Source of the DNA: Chara braunii
Lineage: Eukaryota; Streptophyta; Charophyceae; Charales; Characeae
NCBI GenBank assembly: GCA_003427395.1
Contig: BFEA01000012.1
Span: 4,542,899 to 4,569,157, forward strand
Direction of reading: 5' to 3'
DNA length: 26,259 nucleotides
Shown here: one piece after another, positions 1 through 9,978 of the stretch
How positions within the stretch are numbered: position 1 is the stretch's first letter
Layout: each line of letters opens with the position of its first letter
Notes under the pieces: model-generated
What the model was told of the DNA's origin: nothing
The model's input: the letters and a program-made list of their open reading frames with translations, nothing else
Databases searched by the model: none
Position numbers and translations under genes: made by a program

Positions 1-3
1 CAG

Positions 4-185
4 TGTCGGGAACTTTGCAGCGCCCTGGTACCGGGCCTATGCCCGAGCCTGTTTGGGCCCCGGAAAGGTCTTTGTCGAGGAGAGCCTTTTTGTCGGGAAC
101 CGGGCCTTTTGCAGCGCCCCGGTACCGGACCTATTTCCGAACCTGCTCCGGGCCTATCTCGGCCTTGGTGGTCCCCACTCATAAG
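4..185. repeat. Imperfect tandem duplication, about 87-94 bp
   Basis: TGTCGGGAAC at 4 and at 91 begins two related units. Both continue with TTTGCAGCGCCC(T/C)GGTACCGG(G/A)CCTAT. The second unit has an extra CGGGCCTT, so the offset grows from 87 to about 94. The sequence is GC-rich and unlike the AT-rich stretch after position 780. Confidence 0.8.
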
Positions 186-780
186 TGGTACCAGCCCCCC
201 TTATGAAAGTCACGGAGGCCCGCCCAAAACTCAAGGCCGGGAGGTCGATTTCCGAGCCCTAGGCCCGTACCCTTCTCCTCTTAGTGTCGAGGCCCCTGCG
301 TAGGCCATATCCCCACCGCTTGTTCACGCAGGGTGTTCTTGAGAATTCGGTTACTCGAGGCAACTTCGGAGACTGCCGCCGCTTAAGATGTCCGTAGCCT
401 CACGATAAACGCCCGACACCTCCGTTCCCTCGACTATTCTGCCGACCTTTAGTATCATTCTAACCTTTCGCGGCCGCGTCCCCTTGTCTGACCCCTCGGC
501 AGTTGTCCGCTGTGGTAGCCTCTTTGCGTTCGTCGTTAGCGTACGTCTTAGGCTCTCTCCATAAAGATACCGTTGTTCAACGCTTGAGCCCTGCTCGAAC
601 TGAACGTCGTAGCCCGGCCACTCGTTCCGTTAACCTGTCGCGGCATTTTCCCATGGCTGGTGAGCCCCTGCCAGGTAAAAGCCAACAAATGCGAACCTCG
701 TTGCGCGCCCTTGTAAAGGAAGTAAAGGGCGGCGTAGGGTTGGAGCCGCCCGACAACGGTTCAGTCATACGCTACCTTAA
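186..780. other. Unassigned GC-rich stretch
   Basis: No gene is recognised. The longest open frame here (from 503 to 856, plus) begins at TTG rather than ATG, has no recognisable motif and runs into AT-rich repeat sequence, so I do not call it. No tandem repeats or RNA genes were seen. Confidence 0.5.
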
Positions 781-1115
781 AAAGACTAACGTGCAAAAAT
801 ATATATATAACTTAGTTACTTTAAACAGGTTAGGGCGACTAGGTTGGACGGCCTAGTCATATCCCCAAGGAAGAGGAAAGTTGTGGTGCCCTGTCTTTGT
901 GTATATTCAATGATTGAGCTATATAATTGTTCCATAGGATTGGATGGTCTAGTTTTACGCCCTATGTAAGCTAGATATAAGGGACAAATCATTAAAAGAC
1001 TATGAACTATTGTTTGACAATGTTAGCTTGGGGTTGGTGAGAGTATTTACCATTGTGGTTTGGACTTGCATGTCGCTAAGTGAGATCTTTACTTAGTCCG
1101 AGTTTCAGTTTGATA

Positions 1116-1289
1116 GGTAGTTACTTTAGATGCTCGCGAAGTGCTAGAGCTATAAAAGTTAGTTCAATTCCTGTATTTTCTAAGCTAACTTTTCTTTACT
1201 TAGGTAGTTACTTTAGATGCTTGCCACGTGCTAGAGCTATAAGAGTTAGTTCAATTCTTGTATTTTCTGAGCTAATTTTTTTTTAACTT
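1116..1289. repeat. 87-bp tandem duplication
   Basis: Two head-to-tail units start with GGTAGTTACTTTAGATGC at 1116 and 1203, exactly 87 bp apart. Both contain GTGCTAGAGCTATAA and GTTAGTTCAATTC(C/T)TGTATTTTCT. They differ at scattered positions, so the duplication is old rather than an assembly effect. Confidence 0.92.
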
Positions 1290-2574
1290 TGGTCAATTCT
1301 CGCATTTCCTGGGATTATTTGTTATACTTGGCTTTGTATAAAGTTTGGAAAGGTACTTCTCCTATCGGAAGCGCTGCCGAAAATTCAACATCTAAGGAGT
1401 TAGTTAAATTTTTTCTTGAGAAATTTCTATAAATATAAAGAGTTAGTTAAATTTTGTCTTGATAAAACTCAAGTCTTATGTTCAAGTTCTTATCTGAGTC
1501 AATATGAATCAAGGAAGTCTACTTCTCTAAAGAATATGTTGCCCAAACTTTTACTAATTAAGGGAGTTAGATAAAATTTGACTTTCAAGAGTTAAAGGTT
1601 GTTTCAGTTTTCGTATTTGAGATAGTATAAATTCTAAGAAGACACTTTTCCTACGGGAAACGCTGCGAAAAGTTTTTTAGTTTAAAGCAGTTAGATTATA
1701 TTTTGACAGGTGACGATTCTGACGATCCACCCTGCATAGGGGAGATACCGCCAAAGGTCTATCTTTCTGTGGGCACTTGTTTAGAGGTAGACTTTGACTT
1801 AGTTATTATAAGATTCTTGAGTGAGAATGTGTTATGAAGATTCATTCTCCATACACTGATAGTGTAGCCTTGGACATTGGTTTGTATTGTATTACATGTC
1901 TTCGTTAAACATTTTCATTTAGGATTTGACTAGTTTCAGTTTGATCCCAAAATGATCATCTTTAATTATCAATGATAATAGTTTGGTTGTCAATTCGTCG
2001 ATTTACGATTCAACCCCAATTCATCCTTGCCAACTCAATCTAAANGCTTTAACCATGTGGTTTGATTTGTTTCGTTGGGTTTTTACCCNGACTTTATTGA
2101 ATGATAATTTTAGCAGAGATACTAAGTGCTATATTTATGGAAGGTTGGACAAAGGTTGGGGCTTGTATGGNTAAAGCGAGGGGTGTGAGCACAGAGAATG
2201 ATTGAAGTTGACCTCGTGTAGTGTGTGGACTTTGGTTGAATCTTTGATGCGATTACATATATGTTTGTGGTTCAGATTTTGAAAATTGATTGTCTGCGGT
2301 TACACATATATGATTGAAGGGANTCCTACTATGATTGTGAGAAGTGATCATCTTGTATTTATAACCTTTTATATATGTATATATGCCCATGTAATATATG
2401 TGCCTTGAGTGTCTGTGCGGCCTACTGCGACTGTGCATAAGGGTTAAACATATCATGCTTTGAGGGAAAATGAAGATCCTCTTTTACCGTTTGCTTTTTA
2501 AAGTTTTTACAGTTGGACGTTGGAGTCTGTGGCACTCGTCAAAGTTAAACCCCTTGATTTCTTTCCAAGCCCTG

Positions 2575-3575
2575 GATGATGGAGCTTGCCTCCGAGGCCT
2601 CGATCGACAACTGTCACCACAAGTATGAACCTGTGTACCACCCACTCTCCGCAGGGTGCAGAAGAGGGTGTGGTGACCAACCGTTTAAACAGTTGTCTGG
2701 ATTTGAGAGATCAATCCCTCAAGGCGCGTGTCAGTCGACACTTGAGTGTCGAACGTGACCCTCNAGACCATCGAGTGTCACNGGATTATGGGTACTACAT
2801 AGTACGCCATCATTGCGACTGCTTGCGTAGTTATGCATTGCTCGTCCATATGAGAAAGACCCTACGTTCTCGCAGTTCTATCTCAAGTCTCGCGTGCGAC
2901 CCCTAATCGATTTTTGTGTTAAAAGATTATGGGTTGGATACTGAAGGGACTAGGAGTGTGTATTTTGTTTTGTNTNTGTTTTTAATTTTATGTTCTTAGC
3001 ATGGTGTAACGCGTGGTGAGTGGGATGCGTCCTAGTCGACCGACGACGAGTCTTGCATGGGACTTCAGCCCCCCAATATGTCGGTTCGCGTGCGGGTNNG
3101 ACGGAGGCGTAGGACCGTGCGTACCACCTATGCTACAACGTACGAGAAACGTCCTCGGTTGACCCACCTTTGCGATTGCAACCAATTAACTTTCGTACTC
3201 TGGACTGGTAGCTCAGCAGGGATACAACCATCGAAGAAATATGACAACTCCTGCAGGTGGAGGTAAATTGTACCTTGTGTAGACCCTATCCCGTCGTAGG
3301 GGCTCGCGAGAGATATGGTTGGTGCACTCGTCCGAAGTGGCTACGGAAACTTCATTTGTATCACGAATGACGAACTCCTGCGTGACGCGGCCGAGAGGGT
3401 TCCGCCCTGCGGGACCGATGTGCTCGATAGCGTCTATGACCCCTAGGCAATGTGCTACGATGAGCGAGGCGCAGATGTTCAACGCATAGAGGAAACCCTT
3501 TTGTGCTGAACAAGAACCAAAAATATCTTGGCCAATGACCTCGAATTCCAGATTCAGCACCAACGTCCGACTTAT
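2575..3575 (+). repeat. Family E core block g, copies C and A
   Basis: The core holds AAGGGACTAGGA (2945-2955), a spacer of about 74 bp with CGCGTGGTGAG, then TCCTAGTCGACCGACG and CGTACGAGAAACG. It continues with CTTTGCGATTGCA and GGTAGCTCAGCAGGGATAC (3208-3226). The same elements occur in copy D (22807-23330, plus) and copy B (11808-11570, minus). A perfect hairpin CGACACT-TG-AGTGTCG sits at 2736-2751 and its counterpart in copy B at 12007-12022. Homology with copies D and B is clear by eye over about 300 bp. The function is unknown. Confidence 0.75.
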
Positions 3576-4249
3576 TTACTCGAAAATAAGTAAGTGTGCG
3601 CATCACTATGGGGATCAAGCGTATGTTTATACTCATGTGCTCTTAGCCGTAATCACCATGCGAAATAAATTGGTTCAGTCACTCAGACAAAGCGGTTGTT
3701 TGACATTAGACAATCACTCTCCCAAATATTGACGTGACTTGTCCATTTGAATTCACACAATGCATTAGCAATCACCAAGACTCAATCCATTACCTTCAAC
3801 ATATACTTGCGATCACACAAAATTTGAACAACAACATCCTACATATAAGGAAGTCAACTTTACCTTTCCTTGCGACTCATACCTCACTTTATGCACACCA
3901 GCCCCAACCTTTTTCCACCATCTCACAACAAAGATATTCAATTCTTAAAAATAATAATTTAACAAGAAGTCGGGGTGAAAATTTCAAGAAACATATAAAA
4001 CCCATGAAGGTTAAGGCTTTGGGTTGAGGTGCATAAGTATGTAAAAAAAAATAATAGAAGGTGATTGATCCTTAATGGATCAAATCGAACTAGTCAAACC
4101 TTTTGTCAAACGCAGACTTGCATCGTAGTACAGACCAAAAGACCAATGCCTCGCTTAAGGATAAATAAAGAATACACTCCATATCATAACCTAATTCCTT
4201 TGCTAATTCTCCTTTAGTCGATTCTCAATCGACACTAGAGGTTGTGAAA

Positions 4250-4460
4250 AATTTGGGCAGCATCTTCTCTGGACATGCTAGATTGTCAAATTCTCCCTTG
4301 CAGGAAATAAACTAACTCCTCAAATTTTAGAAAATTTTGTCAGCGCTTCCTGTAGAAAAATTATCTTTTCAAAATTTTTATGTACCTAACTTGAAGAATG
4401 ACTAACTCTTTTAGATTTGTAAGAATTTTAACAATGCTTCCCGTAGGAGAACTAGACTAT
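4250..4460 (-). repeat. Block f motif repeats in copy A
   Basis: Two minus-strand motifs of the form CCTACGGGAAGCGCTGCC plus AAAATT lie at about 4334-4356 and 4430-4455. Each is followed by a GAGTTAGT(T/C) motif. The same motif pair occurs at 1362 and 1640 in copy C (plus) and at about 13107 and 13315 in copy B (minus). This order supports a shared element. Confidence 0.7.
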
Positions 4461-4860
4461 CAAAATTTATACAAAGTCGAAAATGCAAAAGGAAAATACA
4501 ACTATACTTGGGACTAACTTCTAACACTTAGTTGACAGCTAGGACTGGAGATAGTAGAAAGACACCTCTTCGGGGATGATATTGTGAGTTAGCCTAGTCC
4601 TAACTCGTAGTAAGGCTAGTCCTATCTCGTCCCAAGTTTATCTTCCATCATTTATCATAACCTGCCTATCGCTACAGGACTTGACGGACATCTAATTAGC
4701 TAGCTATCAAAAGCTGCCCCCGCAATAAACAAACAACAAGTTGTGCAAGTAAGAAAAACAATATCCCTCACCAACCCTCAATTGTGTTACGAGAAGATTC
4801 TTAGTTCATTCGTTCCTCGGTTGAATGAACCCTTATACCCCATTCTTACCTATAGCATAA

Positions 4861-5706
4861 GGTCAAACCGCTCCATCTTAGGAGTAGGTTAAACTTGTCT
4901 AATTAATGGTATACAAAATATAACTAGACCACCTAATCTCAGAGATACGTTAAGCCCATTCAGATGATAAATATGACCGGGACGCGCCATCTTAGGAGTA
5001 CGCCTAGCCGCCCAAACAATCACTAAGCCGCTGTATCCTAGGTGTACATTTAGCCTGCCTACACAACAACTTTATGATGTGTGACTAGACTGCCCGATCA
5101 CAGGGGTACGTCCAACCCTGTTTTCACCATGTTCAAACTTAATAAGCAATTTGATACTAACTCTCTGCTTGTTTATATTATCATGGGCATAGGATTGGAC
5201 CACTGCATCCTAGGGGTATGTATAGTCTGTCTGGGTTACCATTAATATTATATTATCAATTTGCCACTTTCTGCTTCGTATTCTAACTGGCTCATTGACT
5301 AGACCACCCCATCCTAGAGGTACATCCAATCTGCTAAAATAATATATTTAAAGTATATAATATTAGCTTTTATACTGCAATTTCAGTTAAGTTCATAGCT
5401 CATGACTAAGCCGCGCCATCTTAGGGGTACGCCTTGCCGCTGTCTTTTTCTCCGTTGGAACAAAAACAAAGATTCAAACAACCTTAGAGTACACCCAACT
5501 TTTTTCACTAACAAAAAAAAACAGGGACTTTGGTTTGCCCAACCTCAGGTGCTATCTTCCGTGTAGAAATCCTCAATGGAACATGTGACTGGACCATCCA
5601 ACCTAGGATGATAGGCCCAACCTATGAAAATCAAGCAAGCAGCCCATCATATGAAAAAAAATAACATTATACTCGACCGCCCCATCCTAGGGGTACGTCT
5701 AACCTT
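4861..5706 (-). repeat. Second array of copy A: about 11 diverged motif units
   Basis: About eleven versions of a motif near GACCGCCCCATCCTAGGGGT followed by ACGTCTAACC recur. They start near 4861, 4921, 4976, 5021, 5081, 5193, 5297, 5404, 5475, 5584 and 5671. Spacing is irregular (about 45-110 bp), and the sequence between units is mostly AT-rich and unrelated. The best preserved unit is 5671-5706. A related inverted unit lies in copy C at 826-860. Copy B carries a quite different 65-bp array at the corresponding place. Confidence 0.8.
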
Positions 5707-5959
5707 TGGTTGACCTAGTCATACGCAAGCAAAACCAACTTTTATCATTTTTTCCACCCTTCCCCCCATTTAATCTCTCTGTCTTCAATCAAGTGATATA
5801 AGTTTTTGCACACAATGTATTTAAGTTAACTTTATACTGAATCATGAAAAAAAACTCAAAGAGTATAATCATAATACCAATTCAGTCATACCTCGTGCAT
5901 AATAAAAGGTAGTACAACTAAGGGAATACATGATTACATGCATAAAACGGTCGTATACC

Positions 5960-6240
5960 CGAGTTTTCAATGCCTCAAGAACGCACGTGAGCTCCGATAG
6001 ATCTCCGCCAATCGGTGGACAACCCCTCCCCCACTAGGCCTTGTTGCGATCTTGTAGGTTTCAATCCCACCTGCCGCCTTCCTTTCCTGAATGTCACACT
6101 AGACTTAGAGTAAGAAAGGTAGTGAAAGAAAGGTCGGTCTCTCAAGGCACAAGGGTGGTTCGCTCAGACTTACGCAAAGAAGGCCTTGTCGTCTTCAACT
6201 ATTGAGGGTCTCACAATAGCAGCTAACCGAAAGAACAACA
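5960..6240 (-). repeat. Block d of copy A
   Basis: This stretch shares with 14820-15110 of copy B the series CCAATCGGTGG, TCAATCC(C/T)-type, CCTGCCGCCTTCCT and ACTAGACTTAGA, in the same order and spacing. It is diverged and non-coding in both copies. Confidence 0.7.
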
Positions 6241-6277
6241 ACTTGANGACGAGGAGCAGTTGTACGAGAGGGGGCTA

Positions 6278-6439
6278 GTTGCAGCCTCGGGGATTCGGCT
6301 GTCGCAATCAAAAACCAACTCTTATCANTNANAGTCTTGCCGTTGTAATCAAACACCCGTTGCAGCCTCAGGGATTCGGCTNTCGCAATCANAAACCAAC
6401 TCTTATCACTAAGANTCTTGCCGCTNTAATCAAACACNC
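6278..6439. repeat. 81-bp tandem duplication with many Ns
   Basis: GTTGCAGCCTC starts units at 6278 and 6359, and a truncated third unit starts at 6440, so the period is 81 bp. Both units contain GGGATTCGGCT and AAACCAACTCTTATCA. The stretch holds a cluster of single Ns, probably bases where copies or alleles disagreed. Confidence 0.88.
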
Positions 6440-6768
6440 GTTGCTGTCAATAACAACAATTCCTCAANAATAATNGCATTGTTGTTGAAGCAATCGTACC
6501 TTGCAATAATAATCCTCCGCAGTCTAACCAACAATACTTGCGTGCCGCAGTCCACCATCAATTGTTGTAGTGGGCGAGCAACCAAGCAACGACAACAGTA
6601 GTTCTAGTTCCGACAACCTACAACAGTTGAAATTCAAGAGTGGAGCAGCTGCAGTATTCCCAAAGTCTAGGAGTCCGTCGCAACACTAGTCTCAACAGCA
6701 ATGACACATTTGCCAAAAGGCATCAACAACAACAACAAACCCAACATGTTTTAGTACTAGCANTGTCN

Positions 6769-7015
6769 GTCTCATATCTCCTCAGNAAGCAANAANCTTT
6801 CAACACAGCGACAACGGTTCGTGGACCTCACAAATCTACAGCAACAGTTCACGTCTCAGGAGTCCACGTCGGCAACCCTACTTCTCAGCAGTTTCACGCT
6901 CACAACCCTCCTCCTGCCACCAGGTAGTGCCTCTGCCCTCTCCTTGTCTCATGTCTNCTTAGTAAGCAACAACCTTTCAACACAGTGACAACGGTTCGTG
7001 AACCTCACAAATCTA
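6769..7015. repeat. About 70-bp direct repeat, 177 bp apart
   Basis: A segment starting GTCTCAT(A/G)TCT at 6769 recurs at 6946. Both copies contain AAGCAACAACCTTTCAACAC-like sequence (the first with Ns) and GACAACGGTTCGTG followed by CCTCACAAATCTA. The second copy ends near 7015. Related CTCCT(A/T)A..AAGCAACA motifs occur in copy B at 15247, 15847 and 15943. Confidence 0.85.
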
Positions 7016-7029
7016 TAAATTGGTGNTAC

Positions 7030-7640
7030 AAATGTTACAAGCAACGTACCATCGCCCCAAATGCTTCCTTAAAGGGAGAAAGCGGGTCTACTGCGAATAC
7101 ATTTTANCCGNTCTCATTTTTCCTAACCTCAGGATAACTTNGACGGAAAGACTCAGAGGAGATAGAGAAAGAGAACCATTTGAACAGGTATAGACAGATG
7201 AGGCCATTCAGGATAGAATGGGTGAACCTTAGAGAGAGACTAAGCCGATTTAATTTTGTCTTCTTTATTTGAATCAAAATATTTTTACGACGCCCACTGA
7301 ATTAACCATTTTCAAAACACAAGTATTTTTGACAAGCAGACAAGTAAAAGGTAGAAGGAAGACAATCNTTTTCACCAATCCTAAGTAGGCACAATCAATT
7401 NTCTCTGCAAGCATCCTTCTACNTACCTNCACACTAAAAAACAACTAATAAGTCAAGAAAATTCAGCAAATCATACTCCTGTCAGATCCCACTTGTTCAC
7501 ATGCATGACCGCCCACGCTTTACTCAACCCATCCCTTTTGAATATTCATAGCAAATAGGGTCAAGCAAAGTGTGGGTTCACGCAAGTGTGAGAAGGAATC
7601 TGAGTCAATCAACTGACCTTGAGTGAAGTGGTGCCGAATA
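7030..7640 (-). repeat. Block c of copy A
   Basis: The minus strand matches copy D 21640-22260 over several blocks: TTTCTTGAGTGGGC, GTGAACCCACACTTTGCTT, AGGATGCTT followed by CTACCTTTTAC(T/C)TG, CACCCATTCTATCC-type and GGAAGCATTTGGGGCG. These stay collinear over about 600 bp and are the clearest evidence that copies A and D descend from one element. Nothing in it looks coding. Confidence 0.8.
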
Positions 7641-8460
7641 TGTCGTGGCCCACTCAAGAAAGCCAAAAAATCGCAGTCCGGACGTAAGTCTCGGACCAAC
7701 CGCTAATCTTAATCCGTCCTCAACTTGCAAGTCCCACACGCGGTAGTCCCAACCAGGAGGATGGCGAGTCGCACACTTCAAAAAAAAAAAATTTAGTTCC
7801 ACCCAAGTGCCAACTCGTCCCAGATGGTCCCAGGTGGTCTCGACTATCCCTTCCGACACGTGATGATGTCGCTTGCCAAAACAGCTCCCACCACACCTCA
7901 CAAAACTAAAATACACAAGTTCTCACTCCACCGGCACCGTCCGTCCCTCTCACGCTCTCCGCTGGTCCCAAAGTCCCACAAGGTCAAATGGTCTCACCAC
8001 CACCGACGTGAGTACGCAAAAAAAAAAAGGTGTGTCAACACGTAGACTATCGTCGATACCTCTACCGCCGCTCGCTCTACCGCCACAACAGTCTCACTAC
8101 AACTTACCCCTTTCACCGACGTTGATGGCGAACCCCTTGACATACCGAGAAAAAACAGAATTTTCCTCCACTTAGTACCGCCTGATGATTAACAATTTCG
8201 ACAGCATAAAGCTGAAGAAATTACTGCTGTCAACGACGAAAAAAAATTGGCAGCATATCCCCACAACAGTGGGATAATAACTTGTTGTATTCCAGTCCGC
8301 CAACACCTCCACCAACGTGGCCTTAAATCCTGCTGCTGACGCTCAAAACCCGTCATCAAATTATTAAAAGTTTGGCCCTAAACAAAATCCAATCCCAAAG
8401 TACACTCCCACCGTGCCGCCTCGGTCACACAGAGTCCCAAGGACTGCTCCGCTGGACCAG
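7641..8460 (-). other. Copy A, region between promoter block and block c
   Basis: On the minus strand this corresponds in position to the first array and GGGACC-rich part of copy D (20390-21640). Only weak traces remain: GGACCATCTGGGAC-like sequence near 7820-7850 resembles the TGGGACC repeats at 21206-21258. A short A run lies at about 7780-7790. No gene was recognised. Confidence 0.45.
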
Positions 8461-8604
8461 CACCAACCAAAGGGAAATGAAGCAGAGTGTTCCCTACCCC
8501 GGCTATGGTTGTCCTCTTCCTCCTCTAGCACTCCACTGCAGACCTCCAGCCTCCTCCTACGTTGCCTCCGACAGCCTCTCCAGCAGCCCAATTACCTTTA
8601 AGTG

Positions 8605-8625
8605 TGTTGTCACACACTGACAACA
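8605..8625 (-). other. Leader hairpin of copy A
   Basis: The arms TGTTGTCA (8605-8612) and TGACAACA (8618-8625) pair perfectly around a 5-nt loop. The hairpin starts about 45 nt downstream of the TATA-like box on the minus strand. Copies D and E2 carry hairpins with different arm sequences in the same position. Confidence 0.8.
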
Positions 8626-8660
8626 TGAGTGCTTTTGTGTGGTAGATAGGGACAACTGCC

Positions 8661-8672
8661 TTTCTTATAGTG
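8661..8672 (-). promoter_or_regulatory. TATA-like box of copy A
   Basis: The minus strand reads CACTATAAGAAAGGCAGTTG across this site. The aligned site in copy E2 reads CACTACAAAAGAGGCAGTTG (25556-25575), and copy D has TTATAAAAG at 20012-20020. Conserved sequence downstream (TCACAC...GCTGGAG, then ACAACCATAGCC) supports a promoter. Transcription itself is inferred. Confidence 0.55.
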
Positions 8673-8803
8673 ACTGAAGAGAGTTGGCTGCCACTCCAGC
8701 CCCCAGACAAAATTACGGGCTCATCTGGTCAAGATCAAAGACTAACTGTGGCCGCATGACAGCCACAACCTTAGTGGGGGGGCAGTTTTCTTAGTTGCCC
8801 CAA

Positions 8804-8822
8804 TTTTTTTTTTTTTTTTTTT
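8804..8822. repeat. T19 tract
   Basis: This is a run of 19 T on the plus strand directly upstream (element sense) of the promoter block of copy A. On the minus strand it is an A tract, possibly the tail of an older insertion. Confidence 0.9.
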
Positions 8823-9050
8823 ATCTCAGCTATCTCAAAATTTCACGAGATACTTGAGATCATGGCATTTTTAAAATTAATTTTCCTTTATTTTTCTGAT
8901 AAGGGGTTAAAGAGATACAACCCTTTTTAGTTTGATGTATCTGACTGCGTTTCCCGGAGCAGATACGCCAACGAAAATGTTGTAGTTAGCCTTTTTCTTT
9001 TTGACCTTTCAATTTTCAGCCTCCCTCTAAAAATGGGAGTTTGACAGTTC

Positions 9051-9073
9051 CCTCTGGCAGTTTCTGCCAGAGG
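9051..9073. other. Perfect 10-bp hairpin
   Basis: CCTCTGGCAG (9051-9060) and CTGCCAGAGG (9064-9073) are exact reverse complements around TTT. It is one of several near-perfect inverted repeats upstream of the copy A promoter. Confidence 0.9.
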
Positions 9074-9198
9074 TAGCACCTCATGATAACAAGTGTCATG
9101 TCTCCACACGAGAACGCGCTAAAATAACGAAAAACAAACAAAAAAGAAAAAACTAAATCGAACTATACACATCTGACTCTTTCCTCAGCCAGGTTCAT

Positions 9199-9216
9199 GT
9201 TGTTGCATGCAACAAC
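9199..9216. other. Perfect 18-nt palindrome
   Basis: GTTGTTGCATGCAACAAC is its own reverse complement. It lies in the upstream part of copy A, next to sequence homologous to 24720-24830. Confidence 0.9.
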
Positions 9217-9357
9217 CTTCCTCTTCATTTTCCTCTATTCTCCCCTGAAAACGGGAAGGGTTGTTGGCAGGTTGGGAGGAGTAGGCCTTCCTCCTCCCAA
9301 CTCTCATCTCTCTCTCCCCCTCTCCAAATCCCTCAATTCTTCTTCCTCCACGCTGTC

Positions 9358-9387
9358 GGCGCAAATACCCTTACAAGGGTATCCGCC
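9358..9387. repeat. AAATACCCTT palindrome, copy 1
   Basis: ATACCCTT (9365-9372) pairs with AAGGGTAT (9375-9382), and the outer GGC pairs with GCC. It is preceded by CTGTCGG, as at 9555 and 23765. It is the first of four related palindromes in the window and lies at the outer end of copy A. Confidence 0.8.
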
Positions 9388-9390
9388 CTG

Positions 9391-9555
9391 GTTTTTGCAA
9401 GTGACAGAAAATAAGTTTGGTTTAAAGTTTAAGTATACTGCCCAAGGCGCGACTTTGTCTGTTGTTTCGGTTGATTGAATAGGGGGTGTGTGGGCGCGCA
9501 GATTTAAGGCACGCGTGATTTTTTTTTTTTTTGATAAATTAAGAGTCGATGCGGT
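9391..9555. other. Spacer between copy A and duplicated block
   Basis: No gene is present. The stretch includes a T run near 9520-9532 and sequence without visible relatives in the window. Confidence 0.5.
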
Positions 9556-9560
9556 GTCGG

Positions 9561-9594
9561 GGCAAATACCCTTGTCAGGGTAAGGGTATTTGCC
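9561..9594. repeat. AAATACCCTT palindrome, copy 2 (best preserved)
   Basis: GGCAAATACCCTT (9561-9573) and AAGGGTATTTGCC (9582-9594) pair perfectly over 13 bp around an 8-nt loop. It is preceded by GTGTCGG and followed after a T run by the first 195-bp unit, the same arrangement as at 23767-23808. Confidence 0.9.
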
Positions 9595-9605
9595 GTTTTT
9601 TTTTT

Positions 9606-9978
9606 CAACGTCAGACACTGTCCGACTTTTTCGTTGAATTGAAGGACTTGATGAGAGTGACGTTTGCCAAAAAGTTTATTCAGACCAGACCTGTGACTGA
9701 GAGGCTAAAAGTTTTCGAGTTTTAGTTCGGACACTTGTGATGCCCGAAAGTAGTAACAATAATTGGAAGTGCTTCGCTTTGTTATTTGCTGTTCTTTTTT
9801 CAACGTCAGACGTTGTCCGACTCTTTCGTTCAATTTAAGGACTTGATGAGAGTGACGTTTGCCAAAAAGTTTATTCAGACCAGACCTGTGACTGAGAGAC
9901 TAAAAGTTTTCGAGCTCTAGTCCGGACACTTGTGATGCCCGGGAGTAGTAACAATAACTGGAAGTGCTTCGCTTTGTT
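9606..9978 (+). repeat. 195-bp tandem duplication
   Basis: CAACGTCAGAC begins units at 9606 and 9801. They share TTCGTT(G/C)AATT(G/T)AAGGACTTG, GAGAGTGACGTTTGCC, CCAGACCTGTGACTGAGAG and ATTGGAAGTGCTTCGC-type sequence. A third diverged relative begins at 23808 (GAATTGAAGGACTTGACGAG). In two places the block follows an AAATACCCTT palindrome. No long frame runs through it. Confidence 0.92.

Larger units (their letters stand above)
1..2990 (+). mobile_element. Family E copy C, 3' portion (non-coding)
   Basis: This is the downstream part of a family E copy read on the plus strand; its upstream part lies outside the window. Relics of the second array occur near 826-860 and 938-975. GGAAGCGCTGCC-type motifs occur at 1362-1388 and 1640-1680. 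A TTTGACTAGTTTCAG block is at 1924-1948, and the core starts near 2575. The same blocks recur in the same order on the minus strand in copy A (4460 to 3560) and partly in copy B (13390 to 12062). No open frame with recognisable protein similarity is present. The class is unknown; a LARD-like non-autonomous retroelement is possible, but no LTR ends or primer site were found. Confidence 0.55.
1330..4500. repeat. Giant imperfect inverted repeat centred near 2992
   Basis: Blocks on the left recur inverted on the right at mirrored distances. The GGAAGCGCTGCC-type motifs at 1362 and 1640 mirror those at 4440 and 4345. TTTGACTAGTTTCAG at 1925 mirrors 4076-4100. The CTTTAACCATG block at 2046-2118 mirrors 3953-4022. 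The block at about 2575-2690 mirrors 3340-3560. Midpoints fall between roughly 2900 and 3035, near the short core pair GACTAGGA (2948-2955) and TCCTAGTC (3030-3037). Arms are diverged, so this is an old palindrome or two copies joined head to head. Confidence 0.65.
2990..9390 (-). mobile_element. Family E copy A (non-coding, most complete copy)
   Basis: Read on the minus strand, copy A begins near 9390 with a purine-rich stretch matching 24720-24830. It then has a TATA-like CTATAAGAAA (8670 to 8661) and a GACAACCATAGCC motif near 8500 shared with 20205 and 25718. Block c at 7640-7030 matches 21640-22260 of copy D, and block d at 6240-5960 matches 15110-14820 of copy B. The second array spans 5706-4861 and block f 4460-4250; the copy ends in the core. 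No frame longer than about 105 codons exists over more than 6 kb. There is no sign of gag or pol, so the element appears non-autonomous. Confidence 0.6.

Noticed and set aside
503-856. 117-codon plus-strand frame at the left end
   Set aside because: It starts at TTG, has no recognised domain and ends in AT-rich repeat DNA.
3205-3230. tRNA gene suggested by TGGTAGCTCAGCAGG
   Set aside because: It resembles a D-arm A-box, but no B-box or acceptor stem follows and the word belongs to the conserved core of family E.
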